Below are positions 63,376 to 64,000 of a DNA stretch of 64,000 bases, piece after piece. The first letter of the stretch is position 1; the number at the start of each line of letters is the position of its first letter. The DNA is from Saprospiraceae bacterium. GTDB taxonomy: Bacteria > Bacteroidota > Bacteroidia > Chitinophagales > Saprospiraceae. Where the stretch lies: assembly GCA_016717265.1 (NCBI GenBank), contig JADKFX010000001.1, positions 1,686,501-1,750,500 on the forward strand, written 5' to 3'. The notes beneath the pieces were generated by a model that did not search any database, had not been told where the DNA came from, and saw only the letters and a list, made by a program, of their open reading frames with translations. The position numbers and the translations under genes were made by a program.

Positions 63376-64000
63376 ATGAAATTAAATATTTTGAATTTGC
63401 ATTTTTTGTTGATTTTACTAATGATTTATTTCATTACTTCTTGTACAAAAAATGAAACTGAAATTCTGGATCCAGCATCGTTTGGTTATGACTATTATCC
63501 GCTTGCTATTGGTAAATCCTGGACGTATCAAACAGATTCTATATTTTATTCTTTAAAAGGGACTGTTGAGATAGATTCAACAACTTCGTTTATTCGGGAA
63601 GAAATAGTAGATACGATGCGAAATAGTGTGAATGCTTTAGTTTATAGAGTGGATGTTTTTCATGCTGTAGATAGTTCATTAGGTTGGGAATTAATTAGCT
63701 CTTCATTTATTGAAAAAAATCAATATCAATTAAATAAAGTTGAAAATGGCTTGACCTTTATTCGGCTGGTTTTTCCAGTGCAGTTAAATAAATCCTGGAA
63801 TGGAAATAGTATGATTTCTCCTAAAACAAGTATCGAAGTAAATGGGGAGATTCTTGAACCATTTGATAATTGGTACTATGCATATAAGTATTTAAATAAA
63901 TCCGAAACATTAGCTAAGTAAAATTTATGCAAGTGTATGTAAAGTGGTAGAAGTTGATGAAGAAAATATAATTGCAAAGCGATATTCAGAAACAAAGTAT
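63376..64000 (+). pseudogene. Lipoprotein gene, apparent frameshift, cut by window end
   Basis: From the ATG at 63376 a signal peptide ends in lipobox ITSC (Cys23), followed by a beta-rich domain beginning FGYDYYPLAIGKSWTYQTDSI, common in Bacteroidota lipoproteins of unknown role. The frame stops at 63919-63921 (ETLAK, TAA), but the next frame then reads KIYASVCKVVEVDEENIIAKR and stays open to the window end, as expected for the continuing protein. A one-base change near 63905-63920, or a sequencing error, is likely. Without it this would be a normal gene reaching past 64000. Confidence 0.65.

Overview
The window reads as a chromosome segment of an AT-rich member of the Bacteroidota, most likely a Saprospiria/Chitinophagia-type environmental bacterium. 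Supporting signs are Bacteroidota-style promoters (TTG, a spacer, then TAnnTTTG), type IX secretion sorting tails, a CarboxypepD_reg/TonB-type outer membrane protein beside a GLPGLI-family protein, LytTR and beta-propeller two-component proteins, and A-rich ribosome binding regions. Every assignment below comes from reading the sequence; no database search was run.

Region 1 (1-15.7 kb) is an electron-transfer block. It holds a cytochrome b-like membrane protein, a ferredoxin/flavin oxidoreductase, a 23-heme and a 67-heme c-type cytochrome (90 CXXCH motifs in two overlapping genes), a predicted outer membrane barrel, an OB-fold lipoprotein and, convergently, a fused ResB-CcsA cytochrome c maturation protein. 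Together these look like a route for electrons from the cytoplasm, across the periplasm and possibly through the outer membrane. Part of the giant cytochrome is nine exact-length 225-bp (75-codon) tandem repeats.

Region 2 (15.7-32.5 kb) is mostly ordinary: an ABC-F ATPase, a TonB-type outer membrane protein with a GLPGLI protein and a two-component pair, a PhnZ-like HD protein with an altered metal motif, a glycosyltransferase, a large secreted phytase-like/PhoX-like fusion, small membrane proteins, a glutathione peroxidase and a DUF2007 protein.

Region 3 (32.5-48.7 kb) is the most unusual part. A periplasmic-TPR histidine kinase, an asparagine-synthetase-like amide ligase, a C39-peptidase ABC exporter and an HlyD-type adaptor lead into nine tiny genes. 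NarL-type and LytTR-type response regulators and a beta-propeller histidine kinase follow, then seven more tiny genes. All 16 encode 20-22 residue peptides with a conserved 15-residue leader (MKKLxxKQ...GG, GS or AG) and a core of only 5 or 7 residues that always ends in Asn or Gln. I propose a multi-peptide, quorum-sensing-like or modified-peptide (RiPP) system with an unusually compact precursor family. Heptanucleotide repeat arrays lie between some of the precursors.

Region 4 (48.7-61.2 kb) is a decaying accessory region. It has an IS3-family element with a 4-bp target duplication and a nonsense codon in orfA, a second IS3-like element with orfA and orfB both broken, a relic of that second element, and two copies of a frameshifted VirD4/TraG-type ATPase fragment flanking a type IX-secreted surface protein. 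It also holds a XRE regulator with a RuvC-fold partner, a thioredoxin-fold protein, and assorted membrane proteins and lipoproteins.

Region 5 (60.4-64 kb) holds tRNA-Leu(UAA), tRNA-Gly(GCC), oppositely oriented heptad arrays, one broken and one intact four-helix-bundle gene, mnmA, and a lipoprotein that is frameshifted near the window edge.
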